Assembly (NCBI RefSeq): GCF_033242365.1
Contig: NZ_BTHK01000004.1
Location: 1-64,000, forward strand
Length of the DNA: 64,000 nucleotides
Origin: Lachnoanaerobaculum sanguinis
GTDB lineage: Bacteria; Bacillota; Clostridia; Lachnospirales; Lachnospiraceae
Direction of reading: 5' to 3'
A model generated the notes under the pieces. It had not been told where the DNA came from. It saw only the letters and a program-made list of their open reading frames with translations, and made no database searches. Below are positions 24,564 through 32,763 of this stretch, piece after piece (position 1 is the first letter of the stretch; every line of letters starts with the position of its first letter). Position numbers and translations under genes: made by a program.

Positions 24564-25031
24564 CTATGTCAATGCGGCAAAACTTACAGGCACAAATTTT
24601 TCAATTTCTTTTGGATCCATCTCCACCTGATAACCGATTTTGCCTGCACTGAATATAATATTTTCATAATCCAAAGCTGTTGAATCAACTACAGTGGTAA
24701 ATCTCTTTTTCATACCTATCGGAGAACAACCCCCATGTATATATCCTGTAAGAGGCAATAAATCCTTTGACTTCAACATTTCTATAGATTTTTCACCTAC
24801 AGCTTTTGCCGCCTCCTTTAAGTTAAGCTCCTCTGCCACCGGTATTACAAATACATAGTTTGCCTTACTCTTTCCAACTGTTACCAATGTCTTAAAAACC
24901 ATTCTCTCATCCTGATTTAAGAGATTTGCAACTTCTACACCATTTGTAGCCGGAGTATCTATATACGAATAATGATTATACTTTATCTTCTTTTGATCCA
25001 AAAGTCTCATTACATTTGTTTTCTCATCCAT
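24564..25031 (-). CDS. ybaK: YbaK/EbsC-family Cys-tRNA(Pro) deacylase
   Basis: 155 residues covering one YbaK/ProX editing domain: N-terminal MRLLDQKKIKYNHYSY, DERMVFKTLVTVGK with the catalytic/substrate Lys, FVIPVAEELNLKEAAKAVGEKSIEML, the GYIHGGCSPIGMKKRF signature and GYQVEMDPKEI near the end. Proteins of this type hydrolyse mischarged Cys-tRNA(Pro) in trans in the cytoplasm. It lies between radA (24 nt upstream) and the GTPase-NYN gene (9 nt downstream), so the three are probably one transcript. Confidence 0.93.
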   Translation of the reverse strand: MDEKTNVMRLLDQKKIKYNHYSYIDTPATNGVEVANLLNQDERMVFKTLVTVGKSKANYVFVIPVAEELNLKEAAKAVGEKSIEMLKSKDLLPLTGYIHGGCSPIGMKKRFTTVVDSTALDYENIIFSAGKIGYQVEMDPKEIEKFVPVSFAALT

Positions 25032-25055
25032 TTTTTCTCTTTCCTTTAACTTTTA

Positions 25056-26420
25056 TCAATTTAAAAGTGAGACCGCTTCATTTATATTTCTTACACCTAT
25101 AAGCTTTATATTTCCCTTAAATGAAATCTTCTCAAGGCATACCATCGGTAAAATACAAATCTCAAATCCAAGCTTCATAGCCTCTCTAATCCTAATCTCA
25201 GGCATACTTACAGCTCTTACTTCGCCTGATAGTCCCACCTCTCCGAATATTACCGTCTTTTCATCTATTGTCCTGTTTTTCATACTTGAGATAAGCGACA
25301 TAATAATTGACAAATCCAGTGCAGGCTCATTTATTCTAAGTCCACCGGCTATATTTATATATGCATCATATCTGCTCATTGCAAGTGCACATCTTTTTTC
25401 TATAACCGCCATCAAAAGATTTATTCTGTTTACATCCGTTCCGGTGGAAGTTCTCCTCGGAAGTCCGAACGCCGTGGGTACCACCAAAGCCTGTACTTCA
25501 ACCAGTATCGGTCTTGTCCCCTCCATCAAACAAGCTACGGCCGCTCCTGTAGCATTCTGCGGTCTGCCGGATAGCATAAATTCGGAAGGATTTTTTACTT
25601 CTATAAGTCCCACCTGCTGCATTTCAAATACACCTATCTCATTTGTAGAACCGAATCTGTTCTTGACAGCACGGAGTATTCTGTATGAAGCAAATCTGTC
25701 ACCTTCAAAATATAGTACCGTATCTACCATATGCTCAAGCACTCTCGGACCTGCAACCTGTCCTTCTTTTGTTACATGTCCGACTATAAATATAGCAATA
25801 TTATTTTCCTTTGCCACCTGCATTAATAGATTTGTGGATTCTCTTACCTGACTTACACTACCCGGAGCCGACGCCACCTCTTCATTAAACATAGTCTGTA
25901 TAGAGTCTATGACTACCACATCCGGCTTTTCACTCAGCACGGTTTCTTTTATAATATTGAGATTGGTCTCACATAGAAAACTTAAATTATCTGTGATTTC
26001 TCCCACTCTCTTTGCTCTCATCTTTATCTGCTTTAAACTCTCCTCACCTGAGATATAAAGCACTGTTCTGTTATCATCCGATATGTTCTTACAAACCTGA
26101 AGCAATAATGTGGACTTTCCAATTCCCGGATCTCCACCTACCAAAACAAGTGAACCTCTTACCACTCCACCGCCAAGTACTCTGTCAAGTTCCTCAAAAC
26201 CTGTCTTAAATCTGTCCTCATCTTCCAGCTGTATTTCAGACAGCTTAGCAGGCTTTTTATATGTATTTGCAGATATTCCTCTGCTTACCGTCTTTGTCTT
26301 TGCTACAGGCTCTTCCACAAGACTGTTCCATGCCTTACACATAGGGCATTGTCCCAACCATTTCGGTGACTCATATCCGCATTCCTTACAAAAGAATGCA
26401 CTGGACTTTGCTTTTGCCAT
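25056..26420 (-). CDS. radA: DNA repair/recombination protein RadA (Sms)
   Basis: 454 residues from the ATG at 26420. N-terminal C4 zinc finger (CKECGYESPKWLGQCPMC), RecA-like ATPase with Walker A GGDPGIGKS (about 100) and Walker B VVVIDSIQT, the RadA-specific KNRFG motif, and a Lon-like C-terminal domain (LPRRTSTG...GEVGLSGEVRAV). RadA is a hexameric helicase that helps extend strand-exchange intermediates. An in-frame ATG 18 codons further upstream was rejected because that stretch forms an intergenic hairpin (GGGCATATC/GATATGCCC at 26441-26468) and is not conserved RadA sequence. Confidence 0.96.
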   Translation of the reverse strand: MAKAKSSAFFCKECGYESPKWLGQCPMCKAWNSLVEEPVAKTKTVSRGISANTYKKPAKLSEIQLEDEDRFKTGFEELDRVLGGGVVRGSLVLVGGDPGIGKSTLLLQVCKNISDDNRTVLYISGEESLKQIKMRAKRVGEITDNLSFLCETNLNIIKETVLSEKPDVVVIDSIQTMFNEEVASAPGSVSQVRESTNLLMQVAKENNIAIFIVGHVTKEGQVAGPRVLEHMVDTVLYFEGDRFASYRILRAVKNRFGSTNEIGVFEMQQVGLIEVKNPSEFMLSGRPQNATGAAVACLMEGTRPILVEVQALVVPTAFGLPRRTSTGTDVNRINLLMAVIEKRCALAMSRYDAYINIAGGLRINEPALDLSIIMSLISSMKNRTIDEKTVIFGEVGLSGEVRAVSMPEIRIREAMKLGFEICILPMVCLEKISFKGNIKLIGVRNINEAVSLLN

Positions 26421-26440
26421 AAAAACCTTTCTATTTAAAA

Positions 26441-26468
26441 TGGGCATATCCGGCTTACCGATATGCCC
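26441..26468 (-). terminator. Intergenic hairpin between the conserved small gene and radA
   Basis: GGGCATATC and GATATGCCC (9 bp) enclose a 10-nt loop; on the minus strand ATTTTAA follows. It could be a partial terminator or a processing signal within the operon. Confidence 0.5.
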
Positions 26469-26474
26469 ATGCAA

Positions 26475-26885
26475 CTATCTTTTTTTGATTAAAACCTTTG
26501 ATCCGTTCTCACTTAGCTCAACACTAAATATAAGCTTACCTGATAGATTGGTCTTCATGCCTCCGATACTTACATCATCGACATAAACCTCATATTCCGT
26601 ATCTTCTTCCAAGCCGATAGTTATTTGAGTATCCCCAAAACCGTATATATCAAAAGAAGTTATATTTGGTGTGGTTTCAAATTCCATTACTGTACTACCC
26701 GGAACCGATTCATACACAAAAGCCGAATTTCTTTCAAGCTTTGTTATCTCCTTAAATGTCTTTACCTTATATACGTCCCCCTCATGTGCAAAATCTTCTA
26801 CCTTTGATTTTGTACCAAGAATATAATTTCCAAAACTAAGTTTACCATCCGCCTCTTTGCAAATCAGACTCTCTACTACAGGCAT
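26475..26885 (-). CDS. Conserved small beta-rich protein of unknown function
   Basis: 136 residues with no signal peptide and no membrane segment. The sequence begins MPVVESLICKEADGKLSFGNYILGTK and alternates short polar beta-strand-like segments (YKVKTFKEITKLERNSAFVYESVPGS; TEYEVYVDDVSIGGMKTNLSGKLIFSVEL). I recall similar short proteins next to radA in Lachnospiraceae genomes, sometimes labelled endosialidase, but nothing here resembles a glycosidase active site, so I give no function. It leads the radA-ybaK-GTPase transcript, with a strong promoter at 27083-27111. AGGAGGTTTAT precedes the start. Confidence 0.75.
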   Translation of the reverse strand: MPVVESLICKEADGKLSFGNYILGTKSKVEDFAHEGDVYKVKTFKEITKLERNSAFVYESVPGSTVMEFETTPNITSFDIYGFGDTQITIGLEEDTEYEVYVDDVSIGGMKTNLSGKLIFSVELSENGSKVLIKKR

Positions 26886-26954
26886 ATAAACCTCCTACCA
26901 AGCTATGTTTTTGTAGAAATAGTATACAACATTTGGAAAGTTCAAACAAGTATA

Positions 26955-27077
26955 TTATTGAGAATTAACATCTATTTTAGCTTCTATAGCCGGTTCATAC
27001 TCATCAATCCAATCCCGGCTTTGTACACAAGCTACAAAATCCTTATTATCTGATAGGTGTATAGTATTCTCTTTGCC
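26955..27077 (-). pseudogene. Possible remnant of a coding region without a start
   Basis: In the 302-nt gap before the small gene, one minus-strand frame reads about 40 coding-like residues (including LSDNKDFVACVQSRDWIDEY) and ends in TAA at 26957-26955. It has no start codon and no ribosome-binding site; a stop lies right before it. It looks like the tail of a decayed gene. I cannot name it. The rest of the gap holds only the promoter described next. Confidence 0.3.
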
Positions 27078-27082
27078 TTAAC

Positions 27083-27111
27083 ATAATAACACTGTGTATA
27101 TACTGTGTCAA
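27083..27111 (-). promoter_or_regulatory. Promoter upstream of the small gene-radA operon, with direct repeats
   Basis: TTGACA (27111-27106), 17 nt and TATTAT (27088-27083) on the minus strand. The spacer contains two copies of ACTGTGT (plus strand 27091-27097 and 27102-27108) 11 bp apart, about one helical turn, as expected for a repressor site. Confidence 0.6.
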
Positions 27112-27187
27112 TTTTACGAAAGGCAGTTATTTATTTTGAACATAGCTGTCCTCTCCTCTGATTTCGCTTTATCTATGATAAATGAAT

Positions 27188-28849
27188 TTAATAGTATATA
27201 ACTTTAGGATGTGCACCTCCAAAATTAATTGATTTTTTTACTTTTTCAAATTTATTTTTTATGTTTAAAGGTACCTCTATTTGCTTCAGATTCTTACATA
27301 TCTCCAGAGCGGAGCTGTCTATATACTTTATACTTTCGGGAAATCTTATTTTTTCAAGACTTTCACAATATGAAAAAGCGGCAAAATATACCTCTTCAAG
27401 ACTTGAAGGTAAAGTGATTTCTATTAAATTAGAGCAACCCCAAAATACTCCCATATTCAATATTTTGATATCACAACCTTCCTTAAATACAACTTTTTCA
27501 AGTGACTCACAATCTTCAAAGGCTTTTCCACCCAGATAAGTGGTACTCTCAGGAATCTCTATTTCTTTAAGGCTTGTACATTCCTTAAAGGCTTCCTCAT
27601 AAATTTTTTTAATATTGCTTTCTTCCTCAAATATACACTCCTTTAAATTTGTGCATCCGCTAAAAGCTTTCCTACCTATAATTTCTACACTTTTTGGAAT
27701 CTCAATCTTTTCTATTTTTTCAGAGTTTAAAAACATCTCATCATTTATATACTTTATTCCTTCTTTGATCTTTACATAGCCTTCCCCGTCTGTATATTCC
27801 AGGAGTATATTTTTAAAATATTTACATCCATATTCGTCTTTTTCCAGATGCTCAAGCCAGTATGTATTTTCAAATGCTCCTACACCTACTGTATCCGGAT
27901 TTGTTTCCATTTCCACATACGATAAATTTCTGCAATTTGCAAAAGCTCCATCCCCTATAGCCACAATACTTTCAGGCAATACAACCGTAAGTAAAGAGTC
28001 TAATTCTGCACAGGATTTACTTGCAATCACTCTTGTACCCTCTCTTACTATTATTTTACTGTCTTTATTCTCATATTTTATAAGTGCATCACCTATATAT
28101 ATTCCATTTTCATCTTCCCCAATTCCTCTTTCATAATACTTTGTACCTTCAAATGTACCTTCCTCAATATATTTTATTCCCTTAGACATATATATTTCAG
28201 AAAGTTTTTTACAACCTTTGAACGCATAGGAATTTATCCGCTCGACTGAATCCGGGATTTCTATACTCTGTATTTTTTCGCAGTCTGAAAAGGCTTCACT
28301 TCCTATATTTTTTAAACCTTCATTCAGCTCTATTTCTTTCAATTCTTTACAGTTTGAAAATGCAGACTCGTCAACCTCATTTACTCCCGGAGGAATATTT
28401 ATTTTTTCCAAAGCAATACAATCTTTAAATGTTGCAGCATTTATTTTCTCCAAACCTTCGGGTAATTCCACATTTTTTAAACTTGAACATTCATAAAATG
28501 CCCCCATACCTATATCTTTTACATTTTCCGGTATTTTAATATGCTTAAGTTTTCCACAGCCCATAAATGAAAGTTCTCCAATACTTTCAAGTGTATCAGG
28601 TAATTCCACAACTTCAATATTCTCACAGCCTAAAAAGGCATACGTAGATATTGATTTAACTCCTGCAGGAACAGTTAATTCTTTTAGACTGAGTTTACTC
28701 TCAAATAGACCGTCTTCAACACCATAGAATATATTATTCTTTATAATTATTTTTCTTTTCACATGTGTAATTACATATTGTGCAAAAAACAACACAAACA
28801 ATAATATTGTAATAGTCAGTCTGAATTTTACTCCTTTGCCCATAAGCAT
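27188..28849 (-). CDS. BspA-like leucine-rich-repeat protein with N-terminal membrane anchor
   Basis: 553 residues. Residues about 8-26 form one hydrophobic helix (LTITILLFVLFFAQYVITHV) preceded by basic residues, a signal anchor. From about 50 to the end there are roughly 17-18 LRR_5 (Treponema/BspA type) repeats of about 23 residues, pattern LKxIxIPxxVxxIGxxAFxxCxxL, interrupted twice by longer inserts around 225-260 and 320-345. These proteins are usually surface-exposed and bind host or bacterial partners. Here the anchor suggests membrane attachment and not secretion. ATGs at 28849 and 28843 are both possible; the second has better spacing to GGGGA. A bordering gap of about 200 nt (28850-29046) shows nothing recognisable. 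Confidence 0.85.
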   Translation of the reverse strand: MLMGKGVKFRLTITILLFVLFFAQYVITHVKRKIIIKNNIFYGVEDGLFESKLSLKELTVPAGVKSISTYAFLGCENIEVVELPDTLESIGELSFMGCGKLKHIKIPENVKDIGMGAFYECSSLKNVELPEGLEKINAATFKDCIALEKINIPPGVNEVDESAFSNCKELKEIELNEGLKNIGSEAFSDCEKIQSIEIPDSVERINSYAFKGCKKLSEIYMSKGIKYIEEGTFEGTKYYERGIGEDENGIYIGDALIKYENKDSKIIVREGTRVIASKSCAELDSLLTVVLPESIVAIGDGAFANCRNLSYVEMETNPDTVGVGAFENTYWLEHLEKDEYGCKYFKNILLEYTDGEGYVKIKEGIKYINDEMFLNSEKIEKIEIPKSVEIIGRKAFSGCTNLKECIFEEESNIKKIYEEAFKECTSLKEIEIPESTTYLGGKAFEDCESLEKVVFKEGCDIKILNMGVFWGCSNLIEITLPSSLEEVYFAAFSYCESLEKIRFPESIKYIDSSALEICKNLKQIEVPLNIKNKFEKVKKSINFGGAHPKVIYY

Positions 28850-29046
28850 ATCCCCTATATATTCTCAAATATTTTAAATATTTATTTAGTTGTAAATATA
28901 ATCACGTTATAACATCCGAATTTTCTTACCTATATGTTAATATATACATATACTATTTTCAAGTTTTAAAATCAAATTATCTATTTTAACTATAACTTTG
29001 GCAACAGTGACTTTATACCGGCATCATTGTTTCTATTACTCCCGCC

Positions 29047-29235
29047 TTAATCTACATACCTTGCCGCCGGCTTATTAGAATCGTTTTGATCTTCTCTATT
29101 GTTGTTCCCTTTATTAGCTATCTTTCTAACAGCATTACCTGTCAATCTAAATGCACCTCTCATAAGCATGCGCATTAGATAACGAAGTCCGAAACCTATC
29201 ACAAATAAAAGTATAACACCTAAAACTTTTTCCAT
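29047..29235 (-). CDS. Small membrane protein of unknown function
   Basis: 62 residues from the ATG at 29235, which has TTGGAG 6 nt upstream; a longer frame starting at 29283 runs through the terminator hairpin of the rplKA operon and was not used. The protein has one hydrophobic segment (VLGVILLFVIGFGLRYLMRML), followed by a basic stretch (RGAFRLTGNAVRKIANKG) and a polar Asn/Asp/Lys tail. I do not recognise a family. Confidence 0.6.
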   Translation of the reverse strand: MEKVLGVILLFVIGFGLRYLMRMLMRGAFRLTGNAVRKIANKGNNNREDQNDSNKPAARYVD

Positions 29236-29270
29236 TACATACTCCAATCTGAAATTTTTGTCTATACAGT

Positions 29271-29306
29271 AAAACTGCCACATACTCTTTACGAGTACAT
29301 GGCAGT
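29271..29306 (-). terminator. Terminator of the rpmG-secE-nusG-rplK-rplA operon
   Basis: ACTGCCA (29274-29280) and TGGCAGT (29300-29306) plus TACTC/GAGTA inside form a 12-14-bp stem with a short loop; TTTTAC follows on the minus strand. It lies 26 nt after the rplA stop. Confidence 0.75.
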
Positions 29307-29331
29307 CTGCGCGTCTTTATTATATTAGCTA

Positions 29332-30027
29332 TTAGCCTGTAATTTTAGCAACGTTGAGTCTGATTCCCGGACCCATTGTTGATGTTAAAACTACACTCTT
29401 AAGATAAGCACCCTTAACTGTGCTTGGTTTTGCCTTATTGATAGCATCCATAATGCTCTGGAAGTTCTCCAAAAGCTGCTGCTCACTGAATGAAGCCTTT
29501 CCTACAGGTACGTGAACGAGGTTTGTCTTATCAAGACGATACTCTACCTTACCTGCTTTGATGTCTGCGATAGCCTTTGTAACATCCATTGTAACTGTAC
29601 CTGCCTTAGGGTTCGGCATAAGTCCCTTAGGTCCGAGTACCTTACCAAGGCGTCCTACAACGCCCATCATATCAGGTGTTGCAACGATAACATCAAAATC
29701 TAACCAACCGTCATTCTGGATCTTTGGAATAAGCTCCTCTGCTCCAACATAGTCAGCTCCGGCAGCCAAAGCCTCATCAGCCTTTGGTCCCTTTGCGAAT
29801 ACTAAGATTTTTACAGTCTTACCTGTTCCGTGTGGTAGAACTACTGCACCACGAATCTGCTGGTCTGCATGACGTCCGTCAAGACCTGTTCTTATATGTA
29901 ATTCTATTGTTTCATCGAACTTAGCAACTGCTGTCTTCTTAATTAAAGCTACTGCCTCGCTTGCATCATACTGTACGCTACGATCAACTAATTTGGCAGC
30001 TTCAACATATCTTTTTCCGTGTTTCAT
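29332..30027 (-). CDS. rplA: 50S ribosomal protein L1
   Basis: 231 residues, full length for L1: MKHGKRYVEAAKLVDRS, IELHIRTGLDGRHADQQIRG, and the family signature in the second domain (VGRLGKVLGPKGLMPNPKAGTV, cited in part as LGPKGLMPNPK). It forms the L1 stalk of the large subunit and is usually a translational repressor of its own operon. TAGGAGGTAATATAC precedes the ATG. Notably, rplJ and rplL, the usual next genes, are not downstream; a terminator and an unrelated small gene follow. Confidence 0.98.
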   Translation of the reverse strand: MKHGKRYVEAAKLVDRSVQYDASEAVALIKKTAVAKFDETIELHIRTGLDGRHADQQIRGAVVLPHGTGKTVKILVFAKGPKADEALAAGADYVGAEELIPKIQNDGWLDFDVIVATPDMMGVVGRLGKVLGPKGLMPNPKAGTVTMDVTKAIADIKAGKVEYRLDKTNLVHVPVGKASFSEQQLLENFQSIMDAINKAKPSTVKGAYLKSVVLTSTMGPGIRLNVAKITG

Positions 30028-30044
30028 GTATATTACCTCCTAAA

Positions 30045-30470
30045 TTAGTCTTCTACTGTGATACCCATTGAGCGGGCTGTACCTGCTATCATAGAGATAG
30101 CTGAATCAATATTTGCTGCGTTAAGATCAGGCATCTTAAGAGTAGCGATTTCCTCAAGCTGTGCTCTTGTAATCTTAGCTACCTTTGTCTTGTTAGGTAC
30201 GCCTGAACCTGAAGCGATTTTACATGCTTTCTTAAGTAAAACTGCAGCCGGTGGAGTCTTAGTTATGAAACTAAAGCTTCTATCTGCATAAACTGTGATA
30301 ACAACAGGGATGATTAAGTCTCCCTGATCTGCTGTTCTTGCATTAAACTGCTTTGTAAACTCAACTATGTTTACACCATGCTGTCCGAGAGCCGGACCGA
30401 CAGGTGGAGCCGGTGTTGCTTTACCAGCAGGTATCTGCAATTTGATATATCCTGTAACTTTCTTTGCCAT
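30045..30470 (-). CDS. rplK: 50S ribosomal protein L11
   Basis: 141 residues from the ATG at 30470, the standard L11 length, with AGGAGGTGCCAT upstream; 15 further codons are open upstream but are leader sequence. Motifs: KVTGYIKLQIPAGKATPAPPVGPALGQHGVNI at the N-terminal domain (cited in part as PAPPVGPALGQHGVNI) and the C-terminal rRNA-binding domain with KIASGSGVPNKTKVAKIT and GTARSMGITVED. It forms the GTPase-associated centre with 23S rRNA. It is 17 nt upstream of rplA. Confidence 0.98.
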   Translation of the reverse strand: MAKKVTGYIKLQIPAGKATPAPPVGPALGQHGVNIVEFTKQFNARTADQGDLIIPVVITVYADRSFSFITKTPPAAVLLKKACKIASGSGVPNKTKVAKITRAQLEEIATLKMPDLNAANIDSAISMIAGTARSMGITVED

Positions 30471-30541
30471 ATGGCACCTCCTTGTGGTAATTTCGGGGAT
30501 TTCCCTCCCACGCATTTAAATAAATGCAACTATGTAATAAA

Positions 30542-31075
30542 TTACATCTTCTTAACTTCTGTGAACTCGAGCTCTACTTTTGTCTCGCGTCCAAACATTT
30601 CTACGTTAATAGAAACAGTTTTCCTCTTTTCGTTGACAGCGGTAATCACTCCCACGGTATCCTTCCATGCTCCGCTGATGACTGTAACCATATCGCCTTC
30701 CTTAAGGTCAACCTCAAGTCTTGCTTCAGGCTTTGCGGCATTGCCGCTGTAGCCAAGTGCTACAAGTTCATCTTCGGTGAGTGGTACCGGCTTGCTTCCC
30801 GGGCCTACGAAACCTGTAACGCCTCTGGTATTCCTTACAACATACCAGGTTTCATCATTCATATACATATGTATAAGAACATATCCGGGGAAAAGTTTTT
30901 TATCTGACGATTTTTCGACACCATTTTTTACTTCAAGTATGGTCTCCATAGGAACCGTAACCTCAAGTATCTGATCTTGAAGTCCGCGATTCTCAATTGT
31001 CTTTTCAATATCTACTTTTACTTTATTCTCATAGCCTGAATAAGTATGGGCTACGAACCATTGTGCCTCTGCCAT
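30542..31075 (-). CDS. nusG: Transcription termination/antitermination protein NusG
   Basis: 177 residues. The NGN domain (QWFVAHTYSGYENKVK; FPGYVLIHMYMNDETWYVVRNTRGVTGFVG) is followed by a linker and a C-terminal KOW domain (EGDMVTVISGAWKDTVGVITAVNEKRKTVSINVEMFGRETKVELEF). It binds RNA polymerase and links transcription to Rho or to the ribosome. It lies in the conserved order rpmG-secE-nusG-rplK-rplA. Confidence 0.98.
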   Translation of the reverse strand: MAEAQWFVAHTYSGYENKVKVDIEKTIENRGLQDQILEVTVPMETILEVKNGVEKSSDKKLFPGYVLIHMYMNDETWYVVRNTRGVTGFVGPGSKPVPLTEDELVALGYSGNAAKPEARLEVDLKEGDMVTVISGAWKDTVGVITAVNEKRKTVSINVEMFGRETKVELEFTEVKKM

Positions 31076-31083
31076 ATTTTCAC

Positions 31084-31281
31084 CTATTTAAGAACAAAGT
31101 TTAGTAAAAATTTGAAGATAAAGTCAAGTATTGATATTATAATACCAAGTACAATAGATGATGAAATAACAGCAATAGTCTGCTTTACAATATCATCCTT
31201 TGTCGGCCATACTATCTTTTTAAACTCTGTCTTTATTCCCTTCCAAAAGTCAGATATCTTTCCGCTTTTTCCTTCAGCCAT
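31084..31281 (-). CDS. secE: Preprotein translocase subunit SecE
   Basis: 65 residues: an amphipathic N-terminal helix (DFWKGIKTEFKKIVWPTKDDIVKQT) with the conserved WP, and one transmembrane helix (VISSSIVLGIIISILDFIFKFLL). It is part of the SecYEG protein-export channel. It lies 8 nt before nusG, the standard pairing. Confidence 0.97.
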   Translation of the reverse strand: MAEGKSGKISDFWKGIKTEFKKIVWPTKDDIVKQTIAVISSSIVLGIIISILDFIFKFLLNFVLK

Positions 31282-31289
31282 AATTACTC

Positions 31290-31439
31290 CTATTTTGTTT
31301 CCTTATGCACTGTATGAGTTCTACAGAACCTACAATACTTTTTAATTTCCATACGGTCAGGATGATTTTTCTTATCCTTTGTCGTATTATAGTTTCTCTG
31401 CTTGCACTCTGTACAAGCAAGTGTTATCTTTGTACGCAC
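31290..31439 (-). CDS. rpmG: 50S ribosomal protein L33
   Basis: 49 residues from a GTG start at 31439: MRTKITLACTECKQRNYNTTKDKKNHPDRMEIKKYC, quoted in parts, with CTEC and CRFC, the four zinc ligands of the C-plus form. The GTG was chosen because GGAGG lies 8 nt upstream and the length equals known L33; the frame stays open upstream to 31565 but that part covers the promoter. It heads the secE-nusG-rplK-rplA transcript. Confidence 0.93.
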   Translation of the reverse strand: MRTKITLACTECKQRNYNTTKDKKNHPDRMEIKKYCRFCRTHTVHKETK

Positions 31440-31512
31440 AATCTCCACCTCCATTGTTCGAATTAGACTTGAAAATCCAAAAAAAAAGGACTTTGCATCC
31501 TTAATCCTTAGT

Positions 31513-31541
31513 ATTCTATCATATACAAGTATAACCGTCAA
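31513..31541 (-). promoter_or_regulatory. Promoter of the rpmG-secE-nusG-rplK-rplA operon
   Basis: TTGACG (31541-31536), 17 nt and TAGAAT (31518-31513) on the minus strand. Confidence 0.75.
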
Positions 31542-31558
31542 TATATAAATATTTTTTC

Positions 31559-31586
31559 TTGACAAATTTCAATTTAATCCTAGAAT
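31559..31586 (+). promoter_or_regulatory. Promoter of the PTS IIC-like gene
   Basis: TTGACA (31559-31564), 16 nt and TAGAAT (31581-31586). It is back to back with the ribosomal promoter, about 18 bp between the two -35 boxes. Confidence 0.7.
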
Positions 31587-31625
31587 AAACATTGAAACAA
31601 AAATACACGTCTATGGAGGACTTCT

Positions 31626-32714
31626 ATGGAAAAGCTAAAATTATTTTTCAAAAGGAAAGATATTGTAATTTCAGCCAAGCGTTACGGCATTGATGCATTG
31701 GGCGCTATGGCACAGGGACTGTTTTGTTCACTGCTTATAGGTACTATTATAAATACTGTAGGTAAGCAATTTCAAATTTCTTTTCTTACGAGTACGGTTG
31801 CTACTATTGCAGGGGTTGAATATACTGTAGGATCTCTGGCAAGTGCTATGAGCGGTCCGGCAATGGCTGTTGCTATCGGCTATGCACTCAATACTCCGCC
31901 ACTTGTACTATTTTCTTTGATTACTGTAGGTTTCGCTTCCAATGCACTGGGGGGTGCAGGCGGACCATTGGCAGTATTATTTGTTGCTATTATAGCGTCT
32001 GAAGTCGGAAAAATGGTTTCAAAGGAAACCAAGATAGATATTCTTGTTACACCTCTTGTAACGATATCTGTCGGTATCTTCTTATCCGCTATACTTGCTC
32101 CAACTCTTGGAAAAGCCGCTATGAAACTTGGAACAGTGATTATGTGGGCTACAAGCCTTCAACCTTTCCTTATGGGTATACTGGTTTCACTCCTTGTCGG
32201 TGTAGCACTTACACTTCCTATATCATCGGCAGCCATTTGTGCGGCTCTTGGACTTACAGGACTTGCAGGCGGTGCCGCTTTGGCAGGCTGCTGTGCACAG
32301 ATGGTCGGCTTTGCAATTATTTCATTTCCCGAGAACAAATGGTCAGGACTTATATCTCAAGGTATTGGAACATCCATGTTGCAAATGGGCAATATAGTAA
32401 AGAATCCACGCATTTGGATTGCACCATGTATTACATCAATGATTACAGGACCTATTGCTACATGTATATTTAAACTGCAAATGAACGGTGCTGCCGTATC
32501 ATCAGGTATGGGTACATGCGGTCTTGTAGGGCAGATCGGAGTGTATACAGGTTGGGTAAGCGATATTGCAAACGGAAGCAAAGCTTCCATTACTTCATTT
32601 GACTGGATAGGACTTATATTTATATCATTTGTTCTTCCGGCTGTTATCACACCTGTTATTCATATGTTCGTGAAAAAGATGGGTCTGGTAAAGACAGGTG
32701 ATCTTAAATTATAA
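31626..32714 (+). CDS. PTS_EIIC_2-type sugar permease-like membrane protein
   Basis: 362 residues, about 8-10 hydrophobic segments rich in Gly/Ala. The sequence fits the PTS_EIIC_2 group of IIC-like membrane proteins (RYGIDALGAMAQGLFCSLLIGTI; GGAGGPLAVLFVAIIASEVGKMVSKETKIDILVTP; LPISSAAICAALGLTGLAGGAALAGCCAQMVGFA). Members are often encoded without IIA/IIB partners, and none is near here, so true phosphotransfer transport is unproved; it may be a PTS-independent carrier or sensor. TGGAGGACTTCT precedes the ATG. The gene is monocistronic, ending in a strong terminator. Confidence 0.8.
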   Translation: MEKLKLFFKRKDIVISAKRYGIDALGAMAQGLFCSLLIGTIINTVGKQFQISFLTSTVATIAGVEYTVGSLASAMSGPAMAVAIGYALNTPPLVLFSLITVGFASNALGGAGGPLAVLFVAIIASEVGKMVSKETKIDILVTPLVTISVGIFLSAILAPTLGKAAMKLGTVIMWATSLQPFLMGILVSLLVGVALTLPISSAAICAALGLTGLAGGAALAGCCAQMVGFAIISFPENKWSGLISQGIGTSMLQMGNIVKNPRIWIAPCITSMITGPIATCIFKLQMNGAAVSSGMGTCGLVGQIGVYTGWVSDIANGSKASITSFDWIGLIFISFVLPAVITPVIHMFVKKMGLVKTGDLKL

Positions 32715-32718
32715 AACT

Positions 32719-32760
32719 AATCCTCGGGATTTGGTGAATTCCAAAATCCCGAGGATTTTA
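32719..32760. terminator. Bidirectional terminator between the PTS IIC-like and glycerate kinase genes
   Basis: AATCCTCGGGATTTGG pairs with CCAAAATCCCGAGGATT (one bulge), followed by TTTATTTTT. Confidence 0.88.
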
Positions 32761-32763
32761 TTT

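Noticed and set aside
26421..26474. N-terminal extension of RadA
   Set aside because: The sequence is an intergenic hairpin and the conserved zinc finger starts 10 residues after the ATG at 26420.
28850..29046. Possible regulatory RNA in the gap upstream of the LRR gene
   Set aside because: Only AT-rich sequence; no stable stem or known riboswitch pattern found by eye.
31440..31565. N-terminal extension of L33
   Set aside because: Covers the promoter and leader of the operon; the GTG at 31439 gives the standard 49 residues and has GGAGG in place.
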